A stretch of DNA of 15,704 nt. Source: Nitratireductor sp. (GTDB lineage Bacteria > Pseudomonadota > Alphaproteobacteria > Rhizobiales > Rhizobiaceae). Both the position numbers and the translations under genes were made by a program. The notes beneath the pieces are model-generated. The model was not told the origin of the DNA. It searched no databases and was given only the letters and a program-made list of their open reading frames with translations. The stretch is from positions 1-15,704 of the forward strand of contig JAGRLQ010000251.1 of the NCBI GenBank assembly GCA_020441735.1. Direction: 5' to 3'. Of the stretch, positions 4,975 to 13,124 are shown piece by piece (position 1 is the stretch's first letter; each line of letters opens with the position of its first letter).

Positions 4975-7425
4975 ATGAAACGGCTGTTTCGCTGGCTGGG
5001 CTGGGGCGTACTCGGGCTCGCCGTGCTTGCGGTGGCAATGCTGGCAGGCGCCTATTGGCTGCTGCGCAATACGGTAACGCCTGCCGATGGAGAGGCGCAG
5101 ATTGCCGGACTTTCAGCGCCCGTTGCGATCATCAAGGATGAATATGCCATCCCCCATATCGAGGCTCAGAGCAGAGCTGATGCGGTACGCGCGCTTGGCT
5201 GGGTGCATGCAAGCGAGCGTCTGTGGCAGATGGAAGTGCTGCGCATGGCAGGCCAGGGCAGGCTGGCGGAGATGTTCGGCGGCGATGCCGTATCCTCTGA
5301 CCGGTTCCTGAAAACGCTGGGGATTGCAGATGCGGCAAAGGCTTCCTACGAGCAACTGAAACCGGAAAACAAGACGCTGATCACCGCCTATGTGGAGGGA
5401 GTCAATGCCTGGATCAGCCGAAAGACCGGCAAGCTCGAACCGTCGCTTCCGGTCGAATTCATCATTCTGGGGCATCAGCCCGAACCGTGGGAGAACTGGC
5501 AGCCGGTGGCGCTGTTGAAGGTGATGGCGTTGACGCTTGATGCCAACATGGATGAGGAGATCGGCCGTCTGGCTCTGGCCGGTCGGCGCTTTACCGCTCG
5601 CCAGATCGAGGAAGTCTATCCGGCGAACGAACGGGACAATCCGCCGCCGCTGCCCAATCTCGAGGCGCTTTACGGTTTCGACAAGGCGCCGCGCACCGAG
5701 CCGGTGGAGGCAGCGGCCAAGGCGACCGCTCCCTGGACGCTGCAATTGCCGGCATCCAACAACTGGGCAATTTCCGGGTCGAAGACCGTGTCGGGCAAGC
5801 CCTTGCTGGCGAACGATCCGCATCTGGGCCTGACTGCGCCCAGCACCTTCTATCTTGCCCATCTGCGCTGGCAGGAGGGGGAGGAGGTCCGCAATCTGAT
5901 TGGCGGCACACTACCGGGAACGCCGCTTGTTCTTTCAGGCCGCAATGATTGGCTCGCCTGGGGGCTGACGACGACCTATCTCGATTCACAGGACCTGTTC
6001 CTTGAACAACTCAATCCGGAGAATCCCGGCCAGTACCGCACGCCGGAAGGCTTTGCCGATTTCGGCGGGGAGGAACTGACGATCAAGGTAAAGGGCGGCG
6101 AGGACATAGCACTTGTCCGGCAAACCACCCGGCACGGGCCGGTTCTGCCGGCAGGTTACCGCTCACTGGGCGAATTGCTGCCGAAAGGCCATGTGGCCGC
6201 ACTGTCCTGGACGGCGCTGGCGGAAGACGACATCACATTTGACGGGGTGATGGCGATGTCGGATGCGCGCAGCGTACCGGCGTTTCTGGATGCTGCCCGG
6301 CTCAATGTGTCGCCGATGCAGTCGGTCGTGGTTGCCGATGTGAGCGGTAATATCGGGCTGATCGCATCCGGCCGCGTGCCGAAGCGTTCGATGCTCAACC
6401 GGATCGCGGGCCGTGCGCCGGTTCCCGGCTGGATCGATTTCTACGACTGGCAGGGCTATCTCGAGCCTACGCAATTGCCGACGCGCCTTAATCCGGCGGA
6501 AGGGGCGGTGGCGACCGCCAACTCCAACTGGCTGCCGGAAGACTACCAAAATCACATCACCTATGACTGGGCAGAGGCCTTCCGCCAGCAGCGTGTGGAA
6601 GACCTGTTTGTCACGTCAACCGAAAAGCAGTCACTGGAGACGATGAAGGCCGCTCAGGCAGACCGCTATTCGCCGGCGCTGGTGGCGTTCCGCAACGAGG
6701 CTTTCCGGCTCATTCCTCAGGGTGTGCGGCTCAACGAGGAACTGCAGCAGGCGCTGCAGCAATGGGACGGCATGATGGATGCCGGTTCACCGTTTCCACT
6801 GATCCTGACGGCCTGGCACAAAAACCTGCAGGGCCGCATGCTCAAAGACGATCTGCAGGATGATTTCGGCCTGGTGGAAAAAGGCAGCCTGACCCGCATG
6901 CTGACCATGCTGCGTTCGACCGGCGCGCGCAACTGGTGCAATGACGTGATCACACCGGCCAATGAGACCTGTGGTGACATCCTGTTTGCCTCGATTACCG
7001 ATACCCTGCAGGAACTTGAGACTGCTTATGGCGCTGACTGGCGCAAATGGCGCTGGGGGGAAGCGCACAAGACGCTGCATGAACACCGGCCTTTCAGCCG
7101 TGTCGGGGCGCTGTCGCGGTTTTTCACCATCCGCAAGGAAATGGATGGCGGCAAATACACGCTGTTGCGCAATTCCAACGATTTCAGCAAGGAGGAGCCC
7201 TATGCCGGTGTGCATGGTTCAGCATTGAGAGCCGTCTATGACTTCGCCGATCTGGAAAAATCGCAGTTTATCATTTCGACCGGACAGAGCGGCAATGTGA
7301 TGTCGCCGCATTATGACGATCTGGCCGAGATATGGGCGCGGCTCGAATATGTGCCGATGGTGACCCGCCCCGAGGATTACGGCAGAAACGTCTCCGGCCG
7401 GTTCATTCTGAAAACCGGACCCTAG
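4975..7425 (+). CDS. penicillin acylase family Ntn-hydrolase (S45), probably periplasmic
   Basis: Precursor of 816 residues, the normal size for S45 acylases. These self-cleave into two chains and hydrolyse amide bonds of acylated amines such as beta-lactams or acyl-homoserine lactones. A basic start and hydrophobic segment (about 8-32) form a signal peptide or anchor. The alpha chain shows RLWQMEVLRMAGQGRLAEMFG-like family sequence and LPVEFIILG. The autocleavage site is LPA/SNNWAISG, making Ser261 (5755-5757) the N-terminal nucleophile of the beta chain. ANDPHLGL follows, and the end shows STGQSGNVMSPHYDD. C655 and C666 could form a disulfide, fitting export. The key Ser is present, so the enzyme is probably active. 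Substrate cannot be told from sequence. It is a single-gene unit, divergent from alkD and convergent with cytochrome b561. Confidence 0.93.
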   Translation: MKRLFRWLGWGVLGLAVLAVAMLAGAYWLLRNTVTPADGEAQIAGLSAPVAIIKDEYAIPHIEAQSRADAVRALGWVHASERLWQMEVLRMAGQGRLAEMFGGDAVSSDRFLKTLGIADAAKASYEQLKPENKTLITAYVEGVNAWISRKTGKLEPSLPVEFIILGHQPEPWENWQPVALLKVMALTLDANMDEEIGRLALAGRRFTARQIEEVYPANERDNPPPLPNLEALYGFDKAPRTEPVEAAAKATAPWTLQLPASNNWAISGSKTVSGKPLLANDPHLGLTAPSTFYLAHLRWQEGEEVRNLIGGTLPGTPLVLSGRNDWLAWGLTTTYLDSQDLFLEQLNPENPGQYRTPEGFADFGGEELTIKVKGGEDIALVRQTTRHGPVLPAGYRSLGELLPKGHVAALSWTALAEDDITFDGVMAMSDARSVPAFLDAARLNVSPMQSVVVADVSGNIGLIASGRVPKRSMLNRIAGRAPVPGWIDFYDWQGYLEPTQLPTRLNPAEGAVATANSNWLPEDYQNHITYDWAEAFRQQRVEDLFVTSTEKQSLETMKAAQADRYSPALVAFRNEAFRLIPQGVRLNEELQQALQQWDGMMDAGSPFPLILTAWHKNLQGRMLKDDLQDDFGLVEKGSLTRMLTMLRSTGARNWCNDVITPANETCGDILFASITDTLQELETAYGADWRKWRWGEAHKTLHEHRPFSRVGALSRFFTIRKEMDGGKYTLLRNSNDFSKEEPYAGVHGSALRAVYDFADLEKSQFIISTGQSGNVMSPHYDDLAEIWARLEYVPMVTRPEDYGRNVSGRFILKTGP

Positions 7426-7427
7426 GC

Positions 7428-7448
7428 AAGTTTCCGCGAAAGCGGCTT
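7428..7448. terminator. candidate bidirectional terminator hairpin between convergent genes
   Basis: In the 21-base gap between the acylase stop and the cytochrome b561 stop, CCGC-GAAA-GCGG forms a 4-bp stem with a stable GNRA-type loop. It is flanked by AAG and CTT, which can extend it across a TTT bulge. It is short and lacks a long T-run, so it is only a candidate. Confidence 0.3.
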
Positions 7449-7974
7449 AATGCCCGCCGCCTATTGCTTTGCTCATACGCTGCATCACGCCATCCTTGTC
7501 GATGATGGCGTGTTTCAGGGCACCAAGGACATGCAGAACCACGAGTGGCAGGATGGCCTGACCGGCGATTTCGTGGATTTCCTCCATGGCTTCATGCAGG
7601 TCCCGGGAGCGGCTCATGGGTGAAGGAATTTCGGCCATGCTGAAAAGATCGATCGGCGCGCCGAGCGACCATGGCAGGAAATAGCCGGTTACCACCGTGA
7701 TCACCATGGCGGCGAGCAGTGCCCAGAGGACGATGGTCGAGATGAGGTTGAGGATTGCCGGCTGGTCCGGCTTTGCGGGGAAGCCACGGAATGGTCGCCT
7801 CAAAGCCCGCCAGACAATCAGAACGCCGAGGATTGCGCCGCCACCGACATGAAAGGCGTATTGGGCGCTGCCGCGGTCGCCTTCATGGGTGAAGAAAAGC
7901 GCGATCACGGCAACAGCCGCGATCCAGTGAAGCGCAATGGAAAGGCGTGAATATCCGTCCTGCTGGGGTACCAT
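7447..7974 (-). CDS. cytochrome b561 family protein
   Basis: Four-helix inner-membrane di-haem b cytochrome of 175 residues, the usual bacterial b561 size. It is thought to pass electrons between quinol and periplasmic acceptors. Hydrophobic helices lie near residues 12-28, 42-58, 76-100 and 138-156. Histidines at positions expected for haem ligands are H16 (ALHW), H42 (FHVGGG), H134 (EIHEIAG) and H148 (VLHVLG). A further His is H155. Start is ATG 7974 with GGAG about 11 bases before. It lies 113 bases downstream of the acyltransferase on the same strand, so co-transcription is possible. The physiological partner is unknown. Confidence 0.92.
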   Translation of the reverse strand: MVPQQDGYSRLSIALHWIAAVAVIALFFTHEGDRGSAQYAFHVGGGAILGVLIVWRALRRPFRGFPAKPDQPAILNLISTIVLWALLAAMVITVVTGYFLPWSLGAPIDLFSMAEIPSPMSRSRDLHEAMEEIHEIAGQAILPLVVLHVLGALKHAIIDKDGVMQRMSKAIGGGH

Positions 7975-8087
7975 GATGGGTATGATCTCCGATTCCTGAC
8001 AGTGCCTCAGGTATCGGGCAGGGCTTTCTGCAAGACAACTTAATTATCGGTAAGGATTGATCAGGGAGAGGCTGCGCCGTGCCGTGT

Positions 8088-9587
8088 TCAAGACTTGCCA
8101 CAGGTGCGAATTGCAGGTTTGCCGGCGGCGCGTCTTGCGGCCTTTGCGGCGGGCTTTCTCAAATGGGCGATCGAGTTGGCGTAGTATTGCAGCAGCAGGG
8201 TTTCCTGCGGGTTGGCGTGGTAGAGGCCATCTTCGGTGCGGATGATAACGTGGCGCAAGGTGAGCATGCGGATGCCGGTTGTCAGCGTGTAATCACGGTC
8301 ATGGCGGGGAATGTGCAAATGGGCGCCATCGGCCTCCAGTTCGGTGATCAGGTTGAAGACGCGTGACTTCAGTTCCAGTTCGCCGATTGCCTCGCTCTCG
8401 AGTTCCAGCATGACGGTGGCAACCAGCGCTACCGGCAGAACCGGAATGACAGCGCCGATTTCCTCCAACAGGGCATTTCCCAGCTTTTCAATGGCGCCGG
8501 GAGGTTGCGCCTTGCCGTTCTTTGCCTTCACAGGCGGCGGCACCTTGGAAAAATCAAGCCGGTTCCTTTCGGCGAAGGCTTTCAGCGACACAGGCCGCCC
8601 GAAACTGACGCAGGCATGGCCGTATCGGTAGAGGCGGCCCTGAAAGCGCAGTTTCACCAGATGGGCAAGGAAGCCGGCAACGGTGGCAAGGGAAACGGTA
8701 AATTCCCGGCCGGTACGCTCCTTTTCGCTTTTTGCGGTCAGGATGCGGTCCTCCAGTACGCGGTCGTAATTGATGCCGACGGGAATGAAGACGATGTCGC
8801 GGTCGGTTGCCGGGTTGAAGCCGCCAACCATGTAGGAGAGCAGGCCGAGTTTCGCGCCGCCCAGTTTTCCGTCGCGCGACAGCCCGCCCTCGGGAAAGAC
8901 GGCCTGGGTCACGCCTTCATCGGTTGCCTTGCGGACATAGGCGGCGAGGACGCGCCGGTAGAGCGTGTTGTTCGACTTGCGGCGGATGAAATAGGCGCCC
9001 ATGGAGCGGAACAGCGATTGCAGCAGCCAGATGCGCGCCCATTCGCCGACCGCGTAGGAGAGCGAGGCGCGGGTGGATGCCATATAGGTCACCAGCACGT
9101 AATCCATGTTGGAACGGTGGTTCATGACGAAGACGACAGCCGCTTCGGGTGGAATGCTGCGCAAGGCAGCATCATCGGTGTAGCCGAGCCGCACCCGGTA
9201 GACGAATTCCGACAACCATCTGGCGGCTTTCGTGCCGAAACCGAAATAGGCGAGTGGCGAGAAGGTCGGCACGATCTCACGCGCGTAAGCGGTTACTTCC
9301 TTCATCAGAACCGAGCGGGGTGTGCCGGTCGCCTCATGCTCGGCCTCAACGGCATCGATGACCGTGTGGTCGTAGAGAAGTTGGTCGACGAGGCCTTCGC
9401 GGTGGGCGAGTTTGAAGGGCTGGATACGCAGGTCGAGGCGAGCATTGAGTTCGTCGATGGCGTCATTGACCCTGCGGCGGAAGTACCAGCGAACGCCCGG
9501 CGCGAAGATGCGGTCGACAATGGCAATGGCCGCAAGGATCGCCAGAATGACGAACAACCAGAAGGGAATGGCAACAGGGCTGGTCAA
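8088..9587 (-). CDS. glycerol-3-phosphate acyltransferase, short PlsB-like
   Basis: Membrane-bound acyltransferase of 499 residues, likely transferring an acyl chain to position 1 of glycerol-3-phosphate at the start of phospholipid synthesis. A hydrophobic anchor spans about 8-25. The four acyltransferase blocks appear in order: NHRSNMD (catalytic H157, D162), GAYFIRR (198-203), FPEGGLSRDGKL (231-242) and VFIPVGINYDR (266-276). These fit PlsB (GPAT) better than PlsC. It is much shorter than the roughly 800-residue E. coli PlsB. The tail is Ala/Lys/Arg-rich. The start is TTG 9587: GGAG lies 6 bases before, and no in-frame ATG occurs until about residue 95. Older annotations may call it 1-acylglycerol-3-phosphate acyltransferase. 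Confidence 0.87.
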   Translation of the reverse strand: MTSPVAIPFWLFVILAILAAIAIVDRIFAPGVRWYFRRRVNDAIDELNARLDLRIQPFKLAHREGLVDQLLYDHTVIDAVEAEHEATGTPRSVLMKEVTAYAREIVPTFSPLAYFGFGTKAARWLSEFVYRVRLGYTDDAALRSIPPEAAVVFVMNHRSNMDYVLVTYMASTRASLSYAVGEWARIWLLQSLFRSMGAYFIRRKSNNTLYRRVLAAYVRKATDEGVTQAVFPEGGLSRDGKLGGAKLGLLSYMVGGFNPATDRDIVFIPVGINYDRVLEDRILTAKSEKERTGREFTVSLATVAGFLAHLVKLRFQGRLYRYGHACVSFGRPVSLKAFAERNRLDFSKVPPPVKAKNGKAQPPGAIEKLGNALLEEIGAVIPVLPVALVATVMLELESEAIGELELKSRVFNLITELEADGAHLHIPRHDRDYTLTTGIRMLTLRHVIIRTEDGLYHANPQETLLLQYYANSIAHLRKPAAKAARRAAGKPAIRTCGKS

Positions 9588-9611
9588 ACAGTGCTCCGGT
9601 AGATCGTTTCA

Positions 9612-9627
9612 CGTTTCTTCGGAAACG
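9612..9627. other. perfect hairpin with UUCG-type loop upstream of acyltransferase
   Basis: CGTTTC-TTCG-GAAACG is a perfect 6-bp stem whose plus-strand loop is the extra-stable cUUCGg. It lies 25-40 bases upstream of the acyltransferase TTG. In the minus-strand mRNA the stem remains but the loop is CGAA. Function unknown. Confidence 0.45.
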
Positions 9628-9662
9628 GGACAACGATTTAGTCCGTTGATTGTGTTTACGCA

Positions 9663-9694
9663 TTCAGGCTTTGCCGATTTCGGCAAAACCTGAA
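9663..9694. terminator. long inverted repeat after moeA, candidate terminator of the molybdenum-cofactor operon
   Basis: TTCAGGCTTTGCCG, loop ATTT, CGGCAAAACCTGAA form a 14-bp stem with one mismatch. Flanking GC/GC bases could extend it with a bulge. It lies about 75 bases after the moeA stop, before the acyltransferase. No T-run follows on either strand, so it may end the transcript with help, protect the mRNA 3' end, or be a dispersed repeat. Confidence 0.5.
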
Positions 9695-9769
9695 TTGCCC
9701 TAACAGTGCAAGGTTCGCAAGGCTAGCCGTTCAGACAGGTCTTGCCAATGCCGGTCGGGATATGCCGGC

Positions 9770-11053
9770 TTAAATGCCGAATTCGCTCCACGGGATGAAA
9801 TCGAGCAGATCGCCTTGTGATACCGCGGTTACGTCTTCGCCCACCTCGATCAGCCCGCCGCTCTGCCACAGGCCGGATATGAGTCCGGACCCGTCACGAG
9901 CGAATTTTTCGAGCTGTGCCCTGCCACCGTCACCTTGTACGACCCTGCCTCGCCAGAATTCGCGCCGGCCGGGTTTCTTTCTGGCGATTTCGAAACCGGC
10001 GGGCAGGGGAAATCGCATCGGCTCGCTCCAGGCAGCGCCGCCAAGGCGCAGCAAGGCTGGGCGGATGTAGAGAAGAAAACAGACCATGCAGGCGACGGGA
10101 TTGCCTGGAAGACCGAAGAAGACGGTGTCTCCGATCTGACCGAAGCTCATGGGCCGGCCCGGTTTGACAGCAAGCTGCCACAGATGGCGCTTGCCGATCT
10201 CATCCAGCATGGCGACGATATGATCTTCTTCGCCGCGCGACGTGCCGCCGCTTGAAATCACCGCGTGATGGTTTTCCGCTGCTTCAGCCAGGGTTTTCCC
10301 TATAATGGCCGGATCATCGGGCAGGATGCCAAGATCGGTCACCTCGACCGGCAGGCGGGCAAGCAGCGCCTTCAACATGTGGCGGTTGGTATCGTAGATC
10401 TGTCCGTCCCTTGCAGTGTTTCCGGGTTCCACCAGTTCATCGCCGCCGGATACGAGCGCGATGCGCAGCTTTGCAAAGACAGGGATTTCGCCAAATCCGG
10501 CGGAGGCAATGGAGGCGATGTGCTGGGGTGTCAGCAGGGTGGCGGCCTCGGCGATGGTGTCACCCTGTTTCAGGTCTTCACCAGCCTTGCGGCGGTTGGC
10601 GCCAGGCTTGAGACCGGGGGGGACGACAACGGTTCCGTCATTGTCGGCGTCACAATCCTCCTGCATGGCAACCGTGTCGGCGCCTTCGGGCATTGGCGCG
10701 CCGGTAAAGATGCGCACCGCGCTGCCGGCCTCAAGCGGCCCGGAAGGTTTGTTGCCGGCGGCAATGCGGGCAGTAACGGGAAACGTACCGTTTCCTGCCA
10801 GATAATCCGCATGGGCAAAGGCGTAGCCATCGACGGCGCTGTTATCGGCGGGTGGCACGTTGCGTGGCGACAGAACGGGCTCAGCCAGAATGCGGCCTGC
10901 AACGGCATCAAGTGCCGCTGTTTCTCTGTCTGCGATCGGCACAAGGCGGGTTTTGAGAAGTTCGATCGCCTCGTAATGGCGCATGCGGTCGCTGTCATGC
11001 AGGAAGCAGTCGTCGAGCAGGCGTTTTGCCTTGCTTCGCTCATTCGGCGGCAT
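9770..11053 (-). CDS. moeA: molybdopterin molybdotransferase MoeA
   Basis: Cytosolic enzyme of 427 residues that inserts molybdate into adenylated molybdopterin. Marks in order are PPADNSAVDGYAF (D75, counterpart of the key N-terminal Asp), RIFTGAPMPEGAD, RKAGED, SGGDELVEPG, GQIYDTN, the MogA-like domain motif ISSGGTSRGEEDH, AVKPGRP and GLPGNPVACMVCF. A beta-barrel C-terminal domain ends the protein. ATG 11053 is chosen because GAGAAGG lies 9 bases upstream and homologues begin near here. An in-frame start at 11143 would read 30 more residues through mobB. The start overlaps the last codons of mobB by 14 bases, so translation is probably coupled. Last gene of the cofactor operon. Confidence 0.94.
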   Translation of the reverse strand: MPPNERSKAKRLLDDCFLHDSDRMRHYEAIELLKTRLVPIADRETAALDAVAGRILAEPVLSPRNVPPADNSAVDGYAFAHADYLAGNGTFPVTARIAAGNKPSGPLEAGSAVRIFTGAPMPEGADTVAMQEDCDADNDGTVVVPPGLKPGANRRKAGEDLKQGDTIAEAATLLTPQHIASIASAGFGEIPVFAKLRIALVSGGDELVEPGNTARDGQIYDTNRHMLKALLARLPVEVTDLGILPDDPAIIGKTLAEAAENHHAVISSGGTSRGEEDHIVAMLDEIGKRHLWQLAVKPGRPMSFGQIGDTVFFGLPGNPVACMVCFLLYIRPALLRLGGAAWSEPMRFPLPAGFEIARKKPGRREFWRGRVVQGDGGRAQLEKFARDGSGLISGLWQSGGLIEVGEDVTAVSQGDLLDFIPWSEFGI

Positions 11054-11582
11054 TGCTGCGTGCCTTCTCAAGCCAGGCGAGAATGAAATCTGCGATGTCG
11101 GATACCTGGTCGGGATCGAGACGGGGCAGGGGGCAGCCATCAATTGGCCCTGCGCTGCCGATCATGACAATCGTCGGGTCCTCCTGCCACAGCATCGGGT
11201 TGGATGCAGGCCTTGGCTCACCCGTCTCCCGGATCATCTCGATCTTGGGGTGATCTTCGCGCTTGTAGCCCTCGATGATGACGAGATCACAGGGAGACAG
11301 ACGTTCGAGAATGTCATCGAGTGAAGGCTCTTCCTCACCGCGCAGTTCATGCATCAATGCCCAGCGGTTGCGGGAGACCAGCGCCACTTCGCTGGCACCC
11401 GCCTGTCGATGCTGCCAGGAATCGCGACCCTCCTGATCCACGTCGAAAGTGTGGTGGGCATGCTTGACGGTGGATACTTTCAACCCACGCCCGGAGAACT
11501 CGCTGACCAGATTGGCGACCATGCGAGTCTTGCCGGAGTTCTTCCAGCCGGTAACACCGAAAACGCCAAGTCTCGCCTTCAT
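11040..11582 (-). CDS. mobB: molybdopterin-guanine dinucleotide biosynthesis adaptor MobB
   Basis: GTP-binding P-loop protein of 180 residues that assists MobA in attaching GMP to molybdopterin; it is helpful rather than essential in E. coli. The Walker A motif is GWKNSGKT (residues 12-19) near the N-terminus. STVKHAHHTFDVDQEG and the later DLVIIEGYK (Walker B region) are family signatures. ATG 11582 overlaps the mobA stop by one base (TAATG), indicating translational coupling. It overlaps the moeA start at its 3' end. Confidence 0.95.
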   Translation of the reverse strand: MKARLGVFGVTGWKNSGKTRMVANLVSEFSGRGLKVSTVKHAHHTFDVDQEGRDSWQHRQAGASEVALVSRNRWALMHELRGEEEPSLDDILERLSPCDLVIIEGYKREDHPKIEMIRETGEPRPASNPMLWQEDPTIVMIGSAGPIDGCPLPRLDPDQVSDIADFILAWLEKARSNAAE

Positions 11583-12232
11583 TATCCTGCCTTGCCGGTC
11601 ATGCCCGCCGCCTGTTCAAGGTCCTGCGGCGTGTTGATGTTGAAAAACGGGTCGCTGCCGTCTTCGGCGAGCGGGAATTCGACCTTAACCAGATTGTAGC
11701 GCCCGGCAAAGAGCATGACCTTTCGCTCGCCTTCCTCGACGAGAAAACGGCGCAGCGCCGCACGCAGGCAAAGAGGCCAAATCCCGAAGGTGGGGTGGCG
11801 GTTGCCGCCGCTGTAAGCGAGGCAAACGGTTTCGGGGTCGTCTTCCGCTGCAAGGGCAGTTTTCATGCGGGCAGCATAGTCAGCAGGAAAAAACGGCGTA
11901 TCACCGGCGACTGTCAGCACGTGGGTGGCGGAGGGGCGGTTTTCAGCACACCAGTCCATGGCGGCGAGAACGCCGGCGAGCGGACCAGCGAACCCTTCCA
12001 CCGTATCGCCCTGAACCGGCAGGCCCAGAAAGGCAAAGCGGGCCGGATCGCCATTGGCATTGAGGATAATGCCACCGCATTGGTCCGCAAGCCGGTCCCG
12101 GATGCGCTGGACGAGTGGTTGGCCATCGAGTTCCAGCAGGGTCTTTTCGGGTCCTTCCATGCGACGAGACAGGCCGCCGGCCAGAATGGCGCCGGCAATT
12201 GTCGCGTCGTTACTCCCGGTTTCCATTGGCAT
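11582..12232 (-). CDS. mobA: molybdenum cofactor guanylyltransferase MobA
   Basis: Cytosolic nucleotidyltransferase of 216 residues joining GMP from GTP to molybdopterin. It has the GTP-binding signature LAGGLSRRMEGPEKTLLELDG (residues 17-37; K30). GPLAGVLAAMDW, the metal-site motif VAGDTPFFP (D111) and HPTFGIWPL follow. ATG 12232 is chosen over ATG 12226: the ribosome site GAGG lies 5 bases before 12232 and overlaps the fdhD stop codon. The upstream in-frame extension to 12355 lies inside fdhD and does not resemble MobA. Confidence 0.94.
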   Translation of the reverse strand: MPMETGSNDATIAGAILAGGLSRRMEGPEKTLLELDGQPLVQRIRDRLADQCGGIILNANGDPARFAFLGLPVQGDTVEGFAGPLAGVLAAMDWCAENRPSATHVLTVAGDTPFFPADYAARMKTALAAEDDPETVCLAYSGGNRHPTFGIWPLCLRAALRRFLVEEGERKVMLFAGRYNLVKVEFPLAEDGSDPFFNINTPQDLEQAAGMTGKAG

Positions 12233-12239
12233 CGGTTCC

Positions 12240-13115
12240 TCAGTCGTCCGCGCTTGCCTTGCGGCGATGTTTCGGATCCTCCTCGCCTTCGGCCTCCGGA
12301 TCGCTGTCGAAAACGATGCGTTCGGCGCCGGATAGGGCGGTAAAGCGCTTGCCACGGGCGCGCCCGATCAGCGTCAGTCCTGCCTGGCGGGCAAGTTCGA
12401 CACCCCAGGCGGTAAAGCCCGAGCGGGAAACAAGGATCGGAATACCCATCATCACGGTCTTGATAACCATTTCCGATGTCAGCCTGCCGGTGGTGTAGAA
12501 GATCTTGTTTGCCGGATCGACCTTGTTGAGCATCATCCAGCCGGCAACCTTGTCGACGGCGTTGTGGCGGCCGACATCTTCCATGTAGACGAGCGGACGG
12601 TCTTCCTCGCACAGCACGCAGCCATGGATTGCGCCAGCTTTCAGATACAGGCTCGGCTGAGTATTGATCTGACGTGTCAGCGCGTAGAGCCAGGAGGTTT
12701 TGAGTATTGCTCCAGGGGCAAGCTTCACCTTCTCGAAAGAATCGATGACATCGCCGAACACGGTTCCCTGAGCGCAACCTGAGGTGCGGACTTTCTTCTT
12801 CAGTTTTTCCTCATAATTCGTTTCCCGCTCCGTGCGTACGACGACGACATCAAGGTCCTCGTCGTGTTCGATTGCCGTAATGACATCATCGCGCGACAGC
12901 ATGTTCTGGTTGACCAGATAGCCGACAGCCAGAAGATCCGGATGATCGCCAATCGTCATCATGGTGACGATCTCCTGGGAGTTGAGGAACAATGTCAGCG
13001 GGCGCTCGGTGATAACATCGGTGGTAACCGCCGAGCCGGTATGGTCGATGCCTTCGACGGCGGTTGAAAGCGCCGGGTTTTCCGGGTCGGGGGCAATGGT
13101 GAGTTTTGCTGTCAT
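12240..13115 (-). CDS. fdhD: formate dehydrogenase accessory sulfurtransferase FdhD
   Basis: Protein of 291 residues that passes sulfur from a cysteine desulfurase to the molybdenum cofactor so that formate dehydrogenase is active. Family marks are ERPLTLFLN, the active loop RTSGCAQGTVFGD (C114), GAIHGCVLC, EDVGRHNAVDKVAGW, FYTTGRLTSEMVIK and SRSGFTAWGVELAR. The loop has one Cys where E. coli FdhD has CxxC (position 117 is Gly). The charged C-terminal tail after GAERIVFDS looks disordered. ATG 13115 follows TAGGAT, which overlaps the MFS stop. No formate dehydrogenase subunit gene lies in the window. Confidence 0.95.
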   Translation of the reverse strand: MTAKLTIAPDPENPALSTAVEGIDHTGSAVTTDVITERPLTLFLNSQEIVTMMTIGDHPDLLAVGYLVNQNMLSRDDVITAIEHDEDLDVVVVRTERETNYEEKLKKKVRTSGCAQGTVFGDVIDSFEKVKLAPGAILKTSWLYALTRQINTQPSLYLKAGAIHGCVLCEEDRPLVYMEDVGRHNAVDKVAGWMMLNKVDPANKIFYTTGRLTSEMVIKTVMMGIPILVSRSGFTAWGVELARQAGLTLIGRARGKRFTALSGAERIVFDSDPEAEGEEDPKHRRKASADD

Positions 13116-13124
13116 GGCCCGATC

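Noticed and set aside
7975..8087. Possible iron-responsive operator (TGA-N9-TCA or Irr box) before cytochrome b561
   Set aside because: The TGATCAATCC and ATAATTAAG stretch did not match either consensus well.
8505..9602. 365-codon plus-strand open frame opposite the acyltransferase
   Set aside because: The minus-strand frame has all four acyltransferase blocks; the antisense translation is low-complexity and unrecognised.
10265..11086. 273-codon plus-strand open frame opposite moeA
   Set aside because: moeA is unmistakable on the other strand; the antisense frame has no motif.
11914..12777. 287-codon minus-strand open frame overlapping mobA and fdhD in another frame
   Set aside because: Arg/Pro-rich out-of-frame reading of two conserved genes.
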